From Roseivirga thermotolerans (GTDB lineage Bacteria; Bacteroidota; Bacteroidia; Cytophagales; Cyclobacteriaceae), in the NCBI RefSeq assembly GCF_014653175.1, contig NZ_BNAG01000003.1, positions 496,001-560,000 of the forward strand: a DNA stretch of 64,000 nt, read 5' to 3'. How positions within the stretch are numbered: the first letter of the stretch is position 1; each line of letters starts with the position of its first letter. The notes beneath the pieces were generated by a model. It saw only the letters and a list, made by a program, of their open reading frames with translations. It made no database searches and had not been told where the DNA came from. Below, one piece after another: positions 61,835 to 64,000 of the stretch. The translations under genes were made by a program, and so were the position numbers.

Positions 61835-62953
61835 ATGCTACACCACACGTTAAAAGCACTTGTATTTATTTTGTTCTTTCCTGTTTGCCTACAGGCTCAG
61901 TATACCATAAGAGGAGTTGTTACCGATGCCGAGACAGGCGAAACCCTGCCATTTGCCAATGTGTTCTTTGCCGAAACCACTTATGGAGTAAGCACCGACT
62001 CTGAAGGTCGATATGTATTAAACGTTACAGACCCGGGGACATACGACTTGATAGCTAGGTTTGTAGGGTATCAAACTTATGCCATAAGCATACGCATTAG
62101 TGAAGAGCGGGACCTACGCCTGGACATGGCCTTAAAGCCGGAAGAAGTAAACCTTGGCAGTGTGGTTGTTACTGCCAAGAAAGACAAGGATTGGGAGCGT
62201 TATATGGTCATTTTTAAGGAATTGTTTTTAGGCTACTCGGCTAATGCTGCCAAATGCAAAATATTGAACGAACAGGCCATAGACTTTTACTTCGATAAGA
62301 AGAGTAATACACTCTATGCTTTTGCCGAAGAGGCCATAAAAGTAGAAAATAAGGGGCTGGGTTATATGCTAGAATATTATCTGGAAGATTTTAGCATGAA
62401 CTACAGCTCTATGCTAAGCTTATATTATGGTTATACGGTTTTCACAGAAATGAAACCAAGGAGTAAGCGCCAACTTAGACGTTGGGAAGAAAACAGAGAA
62501 ATTGCTTACAAGGGGTCGCTTCAACACTTTTTTGCATCGGCCTTCAAAGGCAGGCTGGAGGAAGAAGGTTATATTATTCAGGAGGCCAAAGATATAAAGG
62601 GTGGAAGAGTGCTAAACCCTAACCCTATGGATTTGTCAGGGGTTCTCAGGCAAGGTCAATCGCAGCTTTCTGTACAATTACCATTCGAAAACTACCTCTA
62701 TGTGACCTATACTCGCGAGGGGCAAAGCGAAGAATTCAGGCAATTCAATAATCCGAGTGGGCTCTCACTGTCTGTTTCTGCAACAAGGGTTGGAGAACAG
62801 GTGTCGTGGATTTCTCTGGTAGAAGGTAAAAAAGCCATAGAGTTTGAAAGCAGCGGCTATGTGTATGACCCCATCAGCTTTATTACGCAGGGGTATTGGG
62901 GTTTTGAAAAGGTGGCCGATATGGTGCCAATCAATTATAAGCCCAGGCAATAG
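61835..62953 (+). CDS. Carboxypeptidase-like-domain secreted protein, paralog 2
   Basis: A 372-residue tandem paralog of the preceding protein: signal peptide (about 1-22, LVFILFFPVCLQAQ), CarbopepD_reg domain GVVTDAETGETLPFANVFF and DSEGRYVLNV, and the same C-terminal block QVSWISLVEGKKAIEF, ending GYWGFEKVADMVPINYK. It probably arose by local duplication. The ATG at 61835 is chosen; the upstream frame carries no signal. Its last 19 bases overlap the convergent menD gene. Surface binding or assembly role possible; function unknown. Confidence 0.84.
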   Translation: MLHHTLKALVFILFFPVCLQAQYTIRGVVTDAETGETLPFANVFFAETTYGVSTDSEGRYVLNVTDPGTYDLIARFVGYQTYAISIRISEERDLRLDMALKPEEVNLGSVVVTAKKDKDWERYMVIFKELFLGYSANAAKCKILNEQAIDFYFDKKSNTLYAFAEEAIKVENKGLGYMLEYYLEDFSMNYSSMLSLYYGYTVFTEMKPRSKRQLRRWEENREIAYKGSLQHFFASAFKGRLEEEGYIIQEAKDIKGGRVLNPNPMDLSGVLRQGQSQLSVQLPFENYLYVTYTREGQSEEFRQFNNPSGLSLSVSATRVGEQVSWISLVEGKKAIEFESSGYVYDPISFITQGYWGFEKVADMVPINYKPRQ

Positions 62954-64000
62954 CTTTTATACTCCGCCAACAAACGCTCGTTTTCGAGCGGATCGCTAAA
63001 GATTTCGAGCACTTTGGCCGTGGAGGAAGAATCGAAGAAGGTACTAAGCCCACTAGTTAATTCTGATTGATTAGTACAGGCTGTGTATTCAAAGCCAAAT
63101 TCCTGGGCTGTAAGAGCCGCAGTGAGTGGTTGATGGGTCTGAAACAACTTTTCGTAAGATTTTTGGTTTCTGGGCCCCTTTATCATTCCAAAAATACCTC
63201 CTCCGGCATTGTTCATAACAATAATGCGCAAATTGGCCAGTTTTTGGTCGTGCCAGAAAGCATTTCGGTCGTAAAGAAAGGCCATGTCTCCGGTAAGCAA
63301 AGTCACCATTTTGGAGGTAGTTAAGGAGGTCCCCACAGCAGTGGCGTTGCTGCCATCAATTCCGCTGGTACCCCTGTTGCAATAAATTTCCACATGGTGA
63401 GGCAGGCCTATGAAGTTGGCATACCGTATGGCCATGCTATTGGCCAAATGCAATAAACTGTTGTGAGGCAGAGATTCCAGACACACCGCTGTTGCTTTTA
63501 GCTCTCCAAAACCGCAACGCTCAATAAAGGCCTTACTTCTTTGTTGGGTGTGTACTTCTTTTTGCCGCCAACTAAGATAAAAACTGCCTTCACTTTTGCT
63601 TGATTCTTGCTTGGCTAGCTGCTCAATAAAATAGTCTGGAGACAAATCGAATGTGTGGCTTAAATGCTGAAGACCATCGTTCAGACGCTCACCCTTCCGA
63701 ACATGCCAGTGCATGCGGGGTGGGTTCTTGCGCAAGAACTGCTTCAGGTTTTTCGATATTAGTGAATTGCCCAAAGTGATGAGTAATTCAGGAGCCTCCG
63801 GTAGTTGATCTGATTGTAAAAAAAGGTCTTGTTTCTGAAGGCTACCGGATACCATGTGCTGGTTGGCTGTTACTTCATTTACGATGACCACATTTCCTTT
63901 TTCAGCCAGGGCTTTCAGAGCCTTGGTGAGCTTCATATCCGGTTCATGCTGGCCAATTATAACCATCCGTTTTTCGGCATCATTCCACTGAGTCAGAAGG
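62935..64000 (-). CDS. menD: SEPHCHC synthase MenD, C-terminal part (runs off the right edge)
   Basis: At least 355 residues, open at the right window edge, so this is the C-terminal part of the enzyme (usual length about 550). It joins isochorismate and 2-oxoglutarate with thiamine diphosphate to form SEPHCHC, an early menaquinone step. Seen: RGTSGIDGSNATAVGTSL, the ThDP/Mg box LTGDMAFLYDRNAFWHD and NNAGGGIFGMIKG. It faces the tandem secreted proteins and its stop lies inside paralog 2. With menE and menB it makes a loose menaquinone group. Confidence 0.94.
   Translation of the reverse strand, partial: LLTQWNDAEKRMVIIGQHEPDMKLTKALKALAEKGNVVIVNEVTANQHMVSGSLQKQDLFLQSDQLPEAPELLITLGNSLISKNLKQFLRKNPPRMHWHVRKGERLNDGLQHLSHTFDLSPDYFIEQLAKQESSKSEGSFYLSWRQKEVHTQQRSKAFIERCGFGELKATAVCLESLPHNSLLHLANSMAIRYANFIGLPHHVEIYCNRGTSGIDGSNATAVGTSLTTSKMVTLLTGDMAFLYDRNAFWHDQKLANLRIIVMNNAGGGIFGMIKGPRNQKSYEKLFQTHQPLTAALTAQEFGFEYTACTNQSELTSGLSTFFDSSSTAKVLEIFSDPLENERLLAEYKSYCLGL

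Noticed and set aside
60550-62953. TonB-dependent receptors
   Set aside because: They share the CarbopepD N-terminal domain, but at about 370 residues they have no plug or barrel.

Overview
The window looks like chromosomal DNA of a Bacteroidota species, probably a Cytophagales relative. The reasons are the Alternative Complex III gene set followed by a cytochrome c oxidase cluster, menaquinone genes, a long-form IspG, ribosomal protein S1 with a classic Bacteroidota promoter (TTTG then TAnnTTTG), many Bacteroidota-type secreted proteins and weak ribosome binding sites. The genus call is inference only.

Layout. Bases 1-6350 are an integron-type gene cassette array on the minus strand: seven cassette boundaries, five ORF-bearing cassettes (lipoprotein; epimerase; DUF2290-like protein plus superfamily I helicase; secreted protein; unknown cytoplasmic protein) and two short cassettes without an ORF. 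Each boundary carries a GTT core, and most cassettes start and end with matching inverted sequences and imperfect-hairpin attC-like sites. At the head of the array (6354-6784) is the C-terminal remnant of a tyrosine recombinase reading in the same direction as the cassettes. It is broken by a 199-bp miniature element with 16-bp terminal inverted repeats and a 7-bp target duplication. Repeats separate this from purL (7316-11011).

Bases 11.0-17.8 kb hold a structured non-coding stretch, a small operon (unknown protein, seven-helix membrane protein, NarL-type kinase and regulator), a GNAT acetyltransferase, rpsA and tRNA-Cys. Downstream of the tRNA, 17.8-19.1 kb is gene-free and filled with repeats, including direct copies of the tRNA 3' end. 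Bases 19.1-36.0 kb are one respiratory supercluster: actABCDEF (quinol:cytochrome c oxidoreductase), ctaC and ctaD, heme A and heme O synthesis (ctaA, ctaB), two subunit III proteins, subunit IV, a Sco-like protein without copper ligands, a DUF420 protein and two small membrane proteins. Together these pass electrons from menaquinol to oxygen, and the menaquinone genes menD, menE and menB at the right end supply the quinone.

Bases 36.0-64.0 kb are mostly core or envelope genes: a giant membrane histidine kinase coupled to a large outer-membrane-like protein, an MlaFE-like lipid ABC transporter, an SDR enzyme, ispG, a Rieske oxygenase, a nucleotide pyrophosphatase-like enzyme, cardiolipin synthase, menB, a 1,104-residue beta-propeller (VPS10/BNR) protein, a self-cleaving-type XRE/S24 regulator with a clear operator, menE, two tandem carboxypeptidase-like-domain paralogs and menD, which runs off the right edge.

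The most unusual system is the inverse-orientation integron relic with its helicase/DUF2290 cassette.
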